Shown piece after piece: positions 1 to 8,717 of a DNA stretch of 64,000 nucleotides. The position numbers and the translations under genes are program-made. The notes under the pieces were generated by a model. The model saw only the letters and a list, made by a program, of their open reading frames with translations. It ran no database searches and was not told where the DNA came from. Source of the DNA: an uncultured Pelagibacteraceae bacterium (GTDB lineage: Bacteria; Pseudomonadota; Alphaproteobacteria; Pelagibacterales; Pelagibacteraceae); assembly GCA_902596355.1 (NCBI GenBank), contig CACJTS010000002.1, positions 1 to 64,000 of the forward strand, read 5' to 3'. The number at the start of each line of letters is the position of its first letter. Positions within the stretch are counted from its first letter, which is position 1.

Positions 1-451
1 ACTTTATCTCATATAAAGCTTTAGAATAAATGTTAGATCGTTTCTTAATTAAATCAATTAACTCAGTATCGGTTGCATTAATCGCCAATGGTCTTTTTTT
101 ACTGTTTTTAATTCTATTTAACAATGTTTTATCATCCCAATTTAGCCAAAAAGATAAATGATTTTTTAAAATTTCTTTTCTAATATTGTTATTTGTAAAA
201 GCCCCCCCACCAAGTGAAATCACAGTAGAGTTTAATTTAAGTTTTTTTAAAGTTGTTTGTTCCTCAATTTTTCTAAAATAATTTTCACCCTTAACTTCAA
301 AGATTTTTTTTATTGTAATGTTTAAATTTTTTTCAATTTCTTTATCGATATCTACAAAATTTAATTTTAATTTCTTAGCCACTAAGAACCCAATAGAGCT
401 CTTACCAGAACCCATCATCCCCAAAAAAACTAGATTTTCTTTTGATTTCAT
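1..451 (-). CDS. aroK: shikimate kinase (C-terminus outside window)
   Basis: Phosphorylates shikimate at the 3-hydroxyl using ATP, in the cytoplasmic chorismate pathway. The reading frame starts at the ATG at 451 and runs off the window edge, leaving about 150 residues visible. A Walker A loop (GMMGSGKS, residues 11-18), a DID pair at 34-36, an FRxxE motif near 59-63 and a GGG triplet at 81-83 match the shikimate kinase pattern of nucleotide and shikimate binding. Only the C-terminal end is missing. It is transcribed away from the next gene, so the roughly 57 bases after it should hold divergent promoters. Confident from motifs seen. Confidence 0.93.
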   Translation of the reverse strand, partial: MKSKENLVFLGMMGSGKSSIGFLVAKKLKLNFVDIDKEIEKNLNITIKKIFEVKGENYFRKIEEQTTLKKLKLNSTVISLGGGAFTNNNIRKEILKNHLSFWLNWDDKTLLNRIKNSKKRPLAINATDTELIDLIKKRSNIYSKALYEIK

Positions 452-508
452 AAGTTTCTTTATTGAAAAAACATAAATATGTCTTAATTTGAAATTATCT
501 AAAAGTAT

Positions 509-691
509 ATGCAATTCATTAAAAACACAAGTTCAGGCAAAGCAAGTATCATAGGACTTGTGATTAAATCTATAATCGGATTAGGGGTTATTTTAGGTAT
601 TATTTTTTTTCTAAGTACAATTGATTTTCCTGCACCTAAAAAAGAAATTGAAAAAATTATTCCAAATGAAAATTTTAAAATCGTTAAATAA
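509..691 (+). CDS. small single-pass membrane protein, unknown function
   Basis: A 60-residue protein with one strongly hydrophobic segment (about residues 15-36, rich in Ile, Leu and Gly) and a short charged C-terminus. That is the shape of a small inner-membrane protein. Its 3' end overlaps the start of the next exported protein by 26 bases in another frame, which suggests co-transcription and perhaps translational coupling. I do not recognise a family. The hydrophobic segment, the ATG start and the tight neighbour spacing support it as real, but a 60-codon frame in AT-rich DNA deserves caution. Confidence 0.6.
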   Translation: MQFIKNTSSGKASIIGLVIKSIIGLGVILGIIFFLSTIDFPAPKKEIEKIIPNENFKIVK

Positions 692-2429
692 GAAAATTCT
701 TTTAATTAAATTAGTTTGTCTTATTTTTTTTACATCGGTGTTTGCTGAAGAAAAACCAATTGATATTTGGAACATAGAAAAAAAAGATAATCAAGTTATT
801 TCAGAAACAAATATTTTAAGTGATAATACCGAAAGAACTACCCAGAATAGTGTTTACGAATTACAAACGAACAAACAAAAAGACTCAATTAAACTTGAGA
901 AAGAATTTTCATCAAAAGAAATTAAAATTGTAGGTTTATATGACCCAAGTGAATACGGGCTGAGTATGGATATGTGGTTAAATTCAGATGGAACTAAATT
1001 AAAAAATTTATTTCAGAATATTAATAAGTTTAATCTTTCAGAGGATGCATCTGACATAATGCATATATCTTTGTTAACTAATGCTCTTTCCCCAACGCAG
1101 AATATTACAGAACAAGAATTTATGAGCTTCAAATCAAATTGGTTAATAAAAGATTCAAATTTAGAATTAATAGAAGAATATCTTATTAAAAATCAAATAA
1201 TAAATTTACATCCAGATTTAGCTAGATATTTGGTTGATAGTTATTTATCGGAAGCAAATGTAAAAAAATCATGTGAAATATTTTCTAAAAATAAAGAACC
1301 TATCCAAGATGAATATTTATCTAAATTTAATTTATATTGTTTAATCAATTATGGAAAAAATGAAGAAGCGCAATTAATTTTAGATTTAAAAAAAGAGTTA
1401 GGTTTTGAGGATAACTATTATGAAAACAAAATAAATTATTTATTTGGATACTTAGACGATGCAGATAAAGAAATATCAATTAACTCAATTTTAGATTTTC
1501 ATTTGGCACATAGAATAAACCCTGACTTTTTTTATGAACCAAGTCAAGATACACCTAAAATCATTTGGAAATATCTTTCAGCCTCTAATTTACTTTACAA
1601 AATTCAGGATATAGAAATTACTGATGTAGAAAAAATTTCCACAATTGAAAAAGCTGTTAATGATAAAAATTATTCTGAGGAGGAACTTTTTGAATTTTAT
1701 AAAAAATTTCAATTTAATATTAACCAATTTTTAAACGCAAAAGAGGTATATAAATCTCTGTCTTCAATCGAGGGAAGAGCTCTTTTGTATCAAAGAACTC
1801 TTTTAACAGAAGAACCAAAACTTAAACTGGAATTTATTAAGATGTTAAAGGATCTATTTATTTCAGATGATATAGGTGATGCCTTTGATTTAGAATTAAA
1901 AAAATTTTTAGGAGAAATTAATGTTGAAGATGTGCCCTCAAATTTTACAACATTTTATAATAGCAATTTAAATAAAGCAGAGACCTCTGATGCAAAAATT
2001 AAATATAATAGTAAAATTTTACATCAATCGAAACTTATAAATTACTTTAAAGGAGATTATGCAAGATCAAAAATTGAAGAAGATCTTGATAAATTTTTAA
2101 AGAAAATAAAAAAAGATAAAAAATATTTTTTATCAAAAAAAGACATTATCTTTTTAGAAGCTCTTAAATCTGATGGTATAAAAATTGCAAAAAAATATGA
2201 TAATTTGTATAATATCAAACAGTCAGAAATGCCTGCTGATATACAAGATATGATAGATAATGATGAAGTTGGCGCAGCACTATTAAGAGTAATTGAAGTA
2301 ATAGGTCCTGAAAAAATCGAAAATCTTGATGAAGATACAGTTTATTTTATTATCAACACTTTAAATCAATTAAATGTTGATTTAATTAGAAACAAACTAT
2401 TGCTTAAAGTTCTTCCTTTAAAAGTATAA
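666..2429 (+). CDS. exported protein of unknown function (about 587 aa)
   Basis: The open frame extends upstream to 621, but the ATG at 666 is preferred. From there the N-terminus is a classical signal peptide: basic residues, a hydrophobic stretch, then a cleavable VFA-EE site near residues 23-27. The remainder is hydrophilic and mostly helical, rich in Lys, Glu, Asn and Leu, with no motif I recognise. This suggests a secreted or periplasmic protein, possibly a helical-repeat scaffold. It overlaps the small membrane protein upstream and is followed 21 bases later by def, so it probably shares a transcript. No function is assigned. Confidence 0.8.
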   Translation: MKILKSLNKKILLIKLVCLIFFTSVFAEEKPIDIWNIEKKDNQVISETNILSDNTERTTQNSVYELQTNKQKDSIKLEKEFSSKEIKIVGLYDPSEYGLSMDMWLNSDGTKLKNLFQNINKFNLSEDASDIMHISLLTNALSPTQNITEQEFMSFKSNWLIKDSNLELIEEYLIKNQIINLHPDLARYLVDSYLSEANVKKSCEIFSKNKEPIQDEYLSKFNLYCLINYGKNEEAQLILDLKKELGFEDNYYENKINYLFGYLDDADKEISINSILDFHLAHRINPDFFYEPSQDTPKIIWKYLSASNLLYKIQDIEITDVEKISTIEKAVNDKNYSEEELFEFYKKFQFNINQFLNAKEVYKSLSSIEGRALLYQRTLLTEEPKLKLEFIKMLKDLFISDDIGDAFDLELKKFLGEINVEDVPSNFTTFYNSNLNKAETSDAKIKYNSKILHQSKLINYFKGDYARSKIEEDLDKFLKKIKKDKKYFLSKKDIIFLEALKSDGIKIAKKYDNLYNIKQSEMPADIQDMIDNDEVGAALLRVIEVIGPEKIENLDEDTVYFIINTLNQLNVDLIRNKLLLKVLPLKV

Positions 2430-2450
2430 AAATTATAATAAAATCAAGTT

Positions 2451-2969
2451 ATGGCTATCAGAACTATAATAACAGAACCTAATAAATTACTTAGGCAAAT
2501 ATCTAAACCAGTCAATAGTGTTGGTAAAGAAGAGCAAAAATTGATGGATGATATGCTTGAGACAATGTATGACGCAAACGGAATTGGTCTCGCGGCGATA
2601 CAAATTGGTGTACCAAAGAGAATTATTGTTATGGATATAAGTAAAGATGAGAGTAAAAAAGAGCCAAGATATTTTGTAAATCCGGTTATCAAAAATAAAG
2701 ATCCAGAAAAAGCAACTTATGAGGAAGGATGTCTTTCTGTGCCAAATCAGTTTGCAGAAATTGCTAGACCTAGTAAGTGTGAAGTAGAATATCTTGATTA
2801 TGATGGAGAAAAGAAATTGTTAAAGGCAGATGGTCTTCTTGCAACATGCATTCAGCATGAAATGGACCATTTAGAGGGGATACTATTTATTGATTATCTT
2901 TCAAAATTAAAAAAATCAATGATAATTAAAAAATTATCAAAATTAAAATCTACCTCTGCAGAAGCTTAA
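2451..2969 (+). CDS. def: peptide deformylase
   Basis: Removes the formyl group from the N-terminal methionine of new proteins in the cytoplasm, using a metal ion. All three signature motifs are present in order: GIGLAAIQ (residues 44-51), EGCLS (92-96, with the metal-binding Cys94) and HEMDH (136-140, two metal-ligand histidines and the catalytic Glu137). The length of 172 residues is normal. The formyltransferase gene fmt begins 3 bases after the stop, the classic def-fmt pair in which one enzyme adds the formyl group and the other removes it. Confidence 0.97.
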   Translation: MAIRTIITEPNKLLRQISKPVNSVGKEEQKLMDDMLETMYDANGIGLAAIQIGVPKRIIVMDISKDESKKEPRYFVNPVIKNKDPEKATYEEGCLSVPNQFAEIARPSKCEVEYLDYDGEKKLLKADGLLATCIQHEMDHLEGILFIDYLSKLKKSMIIKKLSKLKSTSAEA

Positions 2970-2972
2970 TCA

Positions 2973-3896
2973 ATGCTAAAAAAAATAGTTTTTATGGGTA
3001 CGCCCATGTTCGCTGTTCCAATTTTAAAATCACTTTATCAAAATGGATATCCTATTTCTTGTGTTTATACACAACCACCTCAAAAATCTAAAAGAGGTCA
3101 AAAAATTAACAAGTCACCAATTCAATTAATTTCAGAGACTTTAAATATAGAATTTAGAACACCAAATTCATTAAAAGAAAATTTAGATGAATTAGAATAT
3201 TTTAAATCTTTAGAGGCAGATTTGGCAATAGTTGTTGCTTATGGTCAAATTATACCAAAGTCATATTTAAGTTTAACTAAAAAAGGATTTATTAATATAC
3301 ATGCATCTATTCTTCCAAAATGGAGAGGTGCTGCTCCTATTCAAAGATCAATTATGAATTTAGATAAAGAGACAGGAATTAGTATTATGAAAATAGGGGA
3401 AGAACTAGATACAGGACCGGTATGTAATGTTTATAAAATTAATATAGAAAATAATTTAAATGCTGAAGATATTAATGAAAAGCTATCAAGTTTGGCTGCA
3501 GAGAAAATTTTAGATAATATAGATGATATATATGAGGATAAAGCGAACTTTATAGAACAAGATCACTCATCAGCTACATATGCATCAAAAATTCAAAAAT
3601 TAGAGGGGCAGATTAATTGGAAAGAAGATGCTAAAATTATAATTGGTAAAATAAATGGACTTTATCCAGTTCCAGGAGCTTATTTCATGTTTAACGGTGA
3701 GAGATATAAAATATTAAAAGCAGAAATTGGACAAGCACAAGGAAAACCAGGTGAGGTTTTATCTGACCATTTAGAAATTTCATGTGGAGATAAAAAATCA
3801 ATAAAAATTAAAGAAATACAAAGACAAGGAAAAAAACCTCAAAGTATTGGAGAATTTGTTTTAGGAGCACAAGTTAAAAAGGGTTCATTTTTATAA
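2973..3896 (+). CDS. fmt: methionyl-tRNA formyltransferase
   Basis: Formylates the methionine on initiator tRNA using 10-formyltetrahydrofolate. The N-terminus carries the family GTPxFAVP motif, and near residues 108-127 lies NIHASILPKWRGAAP, which contains the catalytic Asn and His and the formyl-transferase signature. The 307-residue length and the C-terminal OB-like domain region are normal. It lies between def and truA. The last base of its TAA stop is the first base of the truA ATG, so the three genes are almost certainly one translationally coupled operon. Confidence 0.97.
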   Translation: MLKKIVFMGTPMFAVPILKSLYQNGYPISCVYTQPPQKSKRGQKINKSPIQLISETLNIEFRTPNSLKENLDELEYFKSLEADLAIVVAYGQIIPKSYLSLTKKGFINIHASILPKWRGAAPIQRSIMNLDKETGISIMKIGEELDTGPVCNVYKINIENNLNAEDINEKLSSLAAEKILDNIDDIYEDKANFIEQDHSSATYASKIQKLEGQINWKEDAKIIIGKINGLYPVPGAYFMFNGERYKILKAEIGQAQGKPGEVLSDHLEISCGDKKSIKIKEIQRQGKKPQSIGEFVLGAQVKKGSFL

Positions 3897-4636
3897 TGAA
3901 TAGATACCAAATACTTATTGAGTATGTAGGGACAAATTTTAGAGGATGGCAAATTCAAAAAAAGGGCCCAACAATTCAAGGATTAATTCAAGAAAAATTA
4001 TCAAAATTATTAAAAGAAAAAATTGTTTTACATGGTCAAGGAAGAACTGATGCAGGGGTTCATGCAATTGAGCAATCTGCACACTTTGATTGCAAAAATA
4101 AAATAACCGATAAAATGAAATTTTTAAAATCTATTAATCATTTTTTAAATTTAAAGGACATTGCAATTAAAAATATTAAAAAAAGAAATAATAAATTTCA
4201 TGCTAGATTTTCAGCAAAACAAAGAATTTATAAATACTTTATTTTTAATCAAATAAGCCAACCAATAATTGAAAAAAATAGAGCATGGCATGTTCGTAGG
4301 CCTTTAAATTTAGAATTAATGAAAAAGGGTGCAAAAAAGTTATTAGGAACTAATGATTATTCAACTTTTAGATCTTCAAGCTGTCACGCTAAAAGTCCAA
4401 TTAAAACTATTAAATCAATTAAAATTAAATCATCAAAAAATAAAATTGAATTTCAATTTAGTTCTCAATCATTTTTACAACATCAGGTTAGATCTATGGT
4501 TGGTTGTTTAAAATACTTGGGAGAAACTAAATGGGATTTGAAAACTTTTGAAAAGAGATTTAAGTCAAAAAAAAGAATAATGTGTGCTCCTCCAGCACCA
4601 CCAAGTGGTTTATTTTTATTTAGAGTTCTTTATTAA
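3896..4636 (+). CDS. truA: tRNA pseudouridine(38-40) synthase
   Basis: Isomerises uridines 38-40 in the tRNA anticodon arm to pseudouridine. The motif GRTDAGVHA, with catalytic Asp52, is intact, and the C-terminal HQVRSMVG region is typical of TruA. The length of 246 residues is normal. The start codon shares a base with the fmt stop. The 3' end overlaps the convergent SET-domain gene by 21 bases, an example of the extreme compaction of this genome. Confidence 0.96.
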   Translation: MNRYQILIEYVGTNFRGWQIQKKGPTIQGLIQEKLSKLLKEKIVLHGQGRTDAGVHAIEQSAHFDCKNKITDKMKFLKSINHFLNLKDIAIKNIKKRNNKFHARFSAKQRIYKYFIFNQISQPIIEKNRAWHVRRPLNLELMKKGAKKLLGTNDYSTFRSSSCHAKSPIKTIKSIKIKSSKNKIEFQFSSQSFLQHQVRSMVGCLKYLGETKWDLKTFEKRFKSKKRIMCAPPAPPSGLFLFRVLY

Positions 4637-5107
4637 TTTATTTTTATTGCTCATAGCAAACTTTTTATTTATTCGCCATCTAGACTCAGCTCTTACAATA
4701 TACCCGCAACAGTTTTTTGATTTACATTTACAAGGAAATTGTTTGTAGTTTTCATCATAACCAAATCCATAATCACAGGTAAACTCCTCACCTTTTTTAA
4801 TATCTTTGATTGCTTTGACCCAAATTTTCAATCCCTTTCCATCGTAATCACAATTATTATCACAAGAATGATTAATTAAACCTGCGGTATTCCATGAAAA
4901 ATCTCCATCTAGATCGTATCTTTTATTTATTGTAAATAAATATATTGGTTTACTATTATCGTACTTATCAGAATCTTGTGTTTGTTTTTTTGTTATAAGT
5001 TTGCCGACATAGTCAATTATTTTAGTTCCCTCTTTAATGTCACTAGTTGCATAAAGTCCTCTTCCTTTGTTATCAATGCCAGATTTTTTTATTTTATATA
5101 ACTTCAT
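4616..5107 (-). CDS. SET-domain protein, probable protein-lysine methyltransferase
   Basis: A 163-residue protein that is essentially one SET domain with a post-SET zinc site. Visible elements are the early GRGLYA motif, the NHSCDNNC motif (asparagine-histidine of the S-adenosylmethionine and lysine site), a GEEFTCDYG motif with the catalytic tyrosine, and a C-x-C-x4-C cysteine cluster at the C-terminus (CKCKSKNC) that would bind zinc. The family methylates protein lysines; the bacterial substrate cannot be read here. It overlaps the truA end by 21 bases on the opposite strand. The fold assignment is strong, the substrate unknown. Confidence 0.85.
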   Translation of the reverse strand: MKLYKIKKSGIDNKGRGLYATSDIKEGTKIIDYVGKLITKKQTQDSDKYDNSKPIYLFTINKRYDLDGDFSWNTAGLINHSCDNNCDYDGKGLKIWVKAIKDIKKGEEFTCDYGFGYDENYKQFPCKCKSKNCCGYIVRAESRWRINKKFAMSNKNKLIKNSK

Positions 5108-5140
5108 GAAATTTTTTATTATGAGTTTTCTTAAGAATTA

Positions 5141-6070
5141 TCAATTAAATTCTAAAAGAGCATCAACGTGTCTTTTAGTGCTGTCTCGAAGTGCATTTAG
5201 GTCATAACCGCCCTCTAAAATTGAAACAACTTTTCCATTACAAAACTTTTTAGAAGTCTCTAATACTCTTTTAGTAATAGTAAAATAATCCTCTGTTTTT
5301 AAATTAAATTGAGCGAGAGGGTCATCTTCATGGGCGTCAAAACCAGCGCTAATCAATATAAACTCTGGTCTAAACTCTTCTAATTTTTTTAATACACGGT
5401 CAAATACGTTTAAATATTCCTCTGAACTTATGCCAGCTGGCAAAGGTATATTAAAGATATTGTTAAATTTACCTCTTTCTTTTTCTGAACCAGTTCCTGG
5501 GTAGTAGGGATATTGGTGAGTTGATATAAAAAGAACATTTTCATTTTCATAAAAAATATCCTGTGTTCCATTACCGTGATGTACATCAAAATCTATTATT
5601 GCAACTTTCTTATATTTATATTTTTTCAACAAATAATTTGCACCAATACTCACTGAATTTAAGATGCAAAAACCAGCAGCCTTACTTTGTGAACTATGAT
5701 GTCCAGGAGGTCGAACACTACAGAATGCATTTCTAAATTCTTTTTTTTCCACCCCATCAATTGCAGTAATTATTGATCCAACTGCATCGAAGGTTGCGTC
5801 TTTGCTTCCAGGTGAAATGATTGTATCACCATCAAGTGAAGAAAAACCTTTTTTTGGGAAAGAATTTTTTACTAAATTTAAATAATTTATTTCATGCGTA
5901 GTTAATAGAATATCATCTGAAACTTTAGATGGTTTCTTCCATATAAGATTTTTATTATTAAGTTTTTTAAAATTTTCTACTATGACTGATACCCTTGCTA
6001 TTTGTTCTGGATGCCCGGGACCTGTATCATGATTTTGAGATGTATCTGATGTGATTAAACCAGTTTTCAC
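5141..6070 (-). CDS. histone-deacetylase-family amidohydrolase (AcuC/AphA-like)
   Basis: A 309-residue zinc-dependent deacetylase of the class II histone deacetylase/acetylpolyamine amidohydrolase family. It shows SVRPPGHHS (active-site His pair), DFDVHHGNGTQ (zinc-ligand Asp and His) and SAGFDAHEDDPL (third zinc ligand), in the correct order. Bacterial members remove acetyl groups from polyamines or proteins such as acetyl-CoA synthetase; the substrate here is not readable. It overlaps the dapE stop by 4 bases, so it is co-transcribed with the lysine/diaminopimelate genes. Confidence 0.92.
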   Translation of the reverse strand: MKTGLITSDTSQNHDTGPGHPEQIARVSVIVENFKKLNNKNLIWKKPSKVSDDILLTTHEINYLNLVKNSFPKKGFSSLDGDTIISPGSKDATFDAVGSIITAIDGVEKKEFRNAFCSVRPPGHHSSQSKAAGFCILNSVSIGANYLLKKYKYKKVAIIDFDVHHGNGTQDIFYENENVLFISTHQYPYYPGTGSEKERGKFNNIFNIPLPAGISSEEYLNVFDRVLKKLEEFRPEFILISAGFDAHEDDPLAQFNLKTEDYFTITKRVLETSKKFCNGKVVSILEGGYDLNALRDSTKRHVDALLEFN

Positions 6071-7209
6071 TTAAAGTAATTCTTTAAAATATTAGAATAA
6101 ATTAAGGTTAATTTTTTCAAATCTGAAATTGATGATCTTTCATTGACCTGATGAATACTGTTGTTTCTTAAACCAAGTTCTAGTCTTGGTATTGATCCTA
6201 AAAACCGACTATCACTAGTTCCACCTCTACAGTTTAATTTTGCAGAAAGTTTTGTTACCTTTTTGATAACATTTTTTACCATAAAAATATCTTTGTTTGG
6301 CTCTGTATAAAAAGCCTCACCACTTACTCTGTATTCTATTTTGGCCCTACATTTTTGTTTTTTTACAACTGAATTAATTATTTTATTTAGCTTTTTCTTT
6401 AAAGAAGTTGATTTGTATTTAGTATTAAATCTCACATTAAATTTTGCGCTTGCAGTTTGAGGAACTACATTTTCTGATAAATTATCAACATTCATTTTTG
6501 TAAATTCTAAATTAGATGGAGGCATATATTTTGTACCATTATCTAAAGGAGAACTTTTTAATTTTGCTATTATTTTAGCTAAAGCTGTACAAGGATTATT
6601 GTATGTTCCAAAAAATGCACTATGACCGCTCTTGCCATATACAGTTATAACTCCATTCATAGAACCGCGTCTTCCAATTCTTATCTCATCTCCAACTGAT
6701 TTATTTGAAGATGGTTCTCCAACTACAGAAAAATCAATTTTTTCACCCTTTTTTCTTAAGTATTTCATGACTGCTGGACATCCATAGCCTGTTGTTTCTT
6801 CATCTGCTGAAATAATGATTGAAATGGATCCATTAAATTTATTATTTTTTATAAAATTACTTACTGCACTTATCCAACAAGCTATACCACCCTTCATGTC
6901 TTGAGCACCTCTACCATTTAAATATCCTTTACTTACAACAGCTTTAAAAGGTGGAAGTTTCCAGTTATTAAGATTGGCAACAACATCTGTATGACCTAGG
7001 TACATAATGTGGGGTTTCGATTTACCATATCTTGCATATAGATTGAGAGCAGGTTTTGGTCCTGTTCCTTTTGATTTTATTATTGTACATTTAAAACCGA
7101 TAGCGGTTAATTTTTTTGATAAGAATTTCATTATACCCTTATCCTCTGTTTTGATCGTAGGAAATGTTATTAGCTTTTGAGCTAATTTTATTTCATTATA
7201 AGTTTTCAT
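6067..7209 (-). CDS. dapE: succinyl-diaminopimelate desuccinylase
   Basis: Hydrolyses N-succinyl-LL-2,6-diaminopimelate in the succinylase route to lysine and peptidoglycan diaminopimelate. The M20 metallopeptidase motifs are visible: GHTDVV (metal His), GAQDMKGG (bridging Asp), ADEETT (catalytic Glu and metal ligand), GEPSS, and a C-terminal GGTSDSRF with the serine typical of DapE. The length of 380 residues is standard. It follows dapD by 4 bases and overlaps the deacetylase downstream, consistent with a dapD-dapE transcription unit. Confidence 0.95.
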   Translation of the reverse strand: MKTYNEIKLAQKLITFPTIKTEDKGIMKFLSKKLTAIGFKCTIIKSKGTGPKPALNLYARYGKSKPHIMYLGHTDVVANLNNWKLPPFKAVVSKGYLNGRGAQDMKGGIACWISAVSNFIKNNKFNGSISIIISADEETTGYGCPAVMKYLRKKGEKIDFSVVGEPSSNKSVGDEIRIGRRGSMNGVITVYGKSGHSAFFGTYNNPCTALAKIIAKLKSSPLDNGTKYMPPSNLEFTKMNVDNLSENVVPQTASAKFNVRFNTKYKSTSLKKKLNKIINSVVKKQKCRAKIEYRVSGEAFYTEPNKDIFMVKNVIKKVTKLSAKLNCRGGTSDSRFLGSIPRLELGLRNNSIHQVNERSSISDLKKLTLIYSNILKNYFK

Positions 7210-7213
7210 TAAT

Positions 7214-8041
7214 CTATTCTCTTAAAAGATCATTAACTGATGTTTTTGATCTTGTCTTTTCATCAACTTGTTTAATTATTACTGCACAATATAAAGATGG
7301 TGCTTGTGGATTGTTTTTATCTGGCAAAGATCCTGGAACTACCACTGAATAAGGTGGAATTTTTCCATAAGTTATTTCACCAGTTTTTCTATTAACAATT
7401 TTTGTTGATTGTCCAATATACATTCCCATACTAAGAACAGAGCCTTCTCCAACTATTACACCTTCTACTACCTCTGACATTGCTCCTAAGAAAACATTAT
7501 CTTCAATAATCGTTGGTAATGCTTGAGCAGGTTCTAATACACCTCCGACTCCAGTACCAGCTGAGATATGACAATTTTTTCCAATCTGACAACAACTTCC
7601 TGCACGACTAAATGTATCCATCATTGTTCCTTCATCAATATATGCACCAATATTTACATAACATGGCATTAAAACTGCATTCTTTCCTACAAATGATCCC
7701 TTTCGTACTGGCGAATTAGGGACCATTCTAAAACCAGCTTTTTCATGATCTTCTTTTGTCCATCCAGCTGTTTTTCCTTTAAGTAAATGAGCTTTGTCAT
7801 ACCAGCTACTGTATGGACCATTTAAATTTTCCATTGGATACATTCTAAAACTTAACATGATAGCTTTTTTTAGATGCTGATGAGTAACCCATTCGCCTTT
7901 GATCTTTTCAGCTACTCTTGCTTTTCCGCTGTCTAAATCATCAATAATTTGATTAACAGCATCCTTTAAAGATTTATCTGAATTTTGGCCTACTTGGTCT
8001 TTATTTTCCCAAGCTTCATTTATAATTTTTTCAATACTCAT
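7214..8041 (-). CDS. dapD: 2,3,4,5-tetrahydropyridine-2,6-dicarboxylate N-succinyltransferase
   Basis: Transfers succinyl from succinyl-CoA to tetrahydrodipicolinate, the step before DapC/DapE in lysine synthesis. The central part has the hexapeptide-repeat pattern of a left-handed beta-helix (runs like VGKNAVLMPCYVNIGAYI and IEDNVFLGAMSEVVEGV), and the substrate-binding segment RKGSFVGKN is present. The length of 275 residues matches DapD. It lies 4 bases before dapE and 4 bases after the HAD phosphatase gene on the same strand. Confidence 0.96.
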   Translation of the reverse strand: MSIEKIINEAWENKDQVGQNSDKSLKDAVNQIIDDLDSGKARVAEKIKGEWVTHQHLKKAIMLSFRMYPMENLNGPYSSWYDKAHLLKGKTAGWTKEDHEKAGFRMVPNSPVRKGSFVGKNAVLMPCYVNIGAYIDEGTMMDTFSRAGSCCQIGKNCHISAGTGVGGVLEPAQALPTIIEDNVFLGAMSEVVEGVIVGEGSVLSMGMYIGQSTKIVNRKTGEITYGKIPPYSVVVPGSLPDKNNPQAPSLYCAVIIKQVDEKTRSKTSVNDLLRE

Positions 8042-8045
8042 AATT

Positions 8046-8717
8046 TTATGAGTTTTTTAATAACCTTATTTCTTTTAAAAATAAAGAAAGATTTTCTATT
8101 TTGTAATCAATGTATTCTTGTTCAGACTCTTTTTTGCCCCAGTATTCATCATTGATTAACCAAACTGTTTTTGCTCCTCTTTCTTTTCCAATAGATAAGT
8201 TTTTTGCGATATCTTCAATGTAAAGTGTCTCAGTTGGATCAATTTGAAATTTTTTGACCATCAGATCAAATGCTTTTGCCTCAGGTTTTGGACTGTACTC
8301 AGCATCAACAATATCAAATACACCGTCAAATTGATCTTCAATTCCTAAGTGGGTAGTGATATTTTTAACATGTTCTTTACTACCATTTGTAAAAACAAAT
8401 TTGTTTAGATTAATATTTTCTAGTTCATTCCTTAAAGCAGTATCTTTTTCTAAAAAATCTAAATTAATATCATGTACGTAGTCTAAAAATTCTCTCGGAG
8501 GTATATCGTGATGGATCATTAAACCATTAAGACTAGTGTTATATTTATGAAAATAATTTGTTTGTAATTCTTTTGCCTCTTTTAAATCTACATTTAGTTT
8601 ATTTGAAATATATTGAGTCATTTTTTTACTTACTTGACCAAATACTCCTTCAAGATCACTGTAGAGTACCCCATCACAATCAAATAATATATTTTTGATA
8701 TTCTTTAATTCTTTCAT
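8046..8717 (-). CDS. HAD-family phosphatase, pyrimidine 5'-nucleotidase type
   Basis: A 223-residue haloacid-dehalogenase-type hydrolase. Motif I is FDCDGVLYSD (nucleophile and acid/base aspartates) near residue 14; motif II lies around FTNGSKEH; and the KPEAKAFD plus TLYIEDIAKN stretches form motifs III and IV. The cap region and the IEDIAKNL motif resemble the SDT1/pyrimidine 5'-nucleotidase branch common in alphaproteobacteria, usually encoded next to argB or dapD as here. It overlaps the argB stop by 4 bases. The phosphatase fold is certain; the nucleotide substrate is inferred. Confidence 0.88.
   Translation of the reverse strand: MKELKNIKNILFDCDGVLYSDLEGVFGQVSKKMTQYISNKLNVDLKEAKELQTNYFHKYNTSLNGLMIHHDIPPREFLDYVHDINLDFLEKDTALRNELENINLNKFVFTNGSKEHVKNITTHLGIEDQFDGVFDIVDAEYSPKPEAKAFDLMVKKFQIDPTETLYIEDIAKNLSIGKERGAKTVWLINDEYWGKKESEQEYIDYKIENLSLFLKEIRLLKNS

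Noticed and set aside
621-665. Upstream start for the exported protein at 621
   Set aside because: It would put a charged segment before the signal peptide and increase the overlap with the preceding gene; ATG 666 gives a normal signal peptide.
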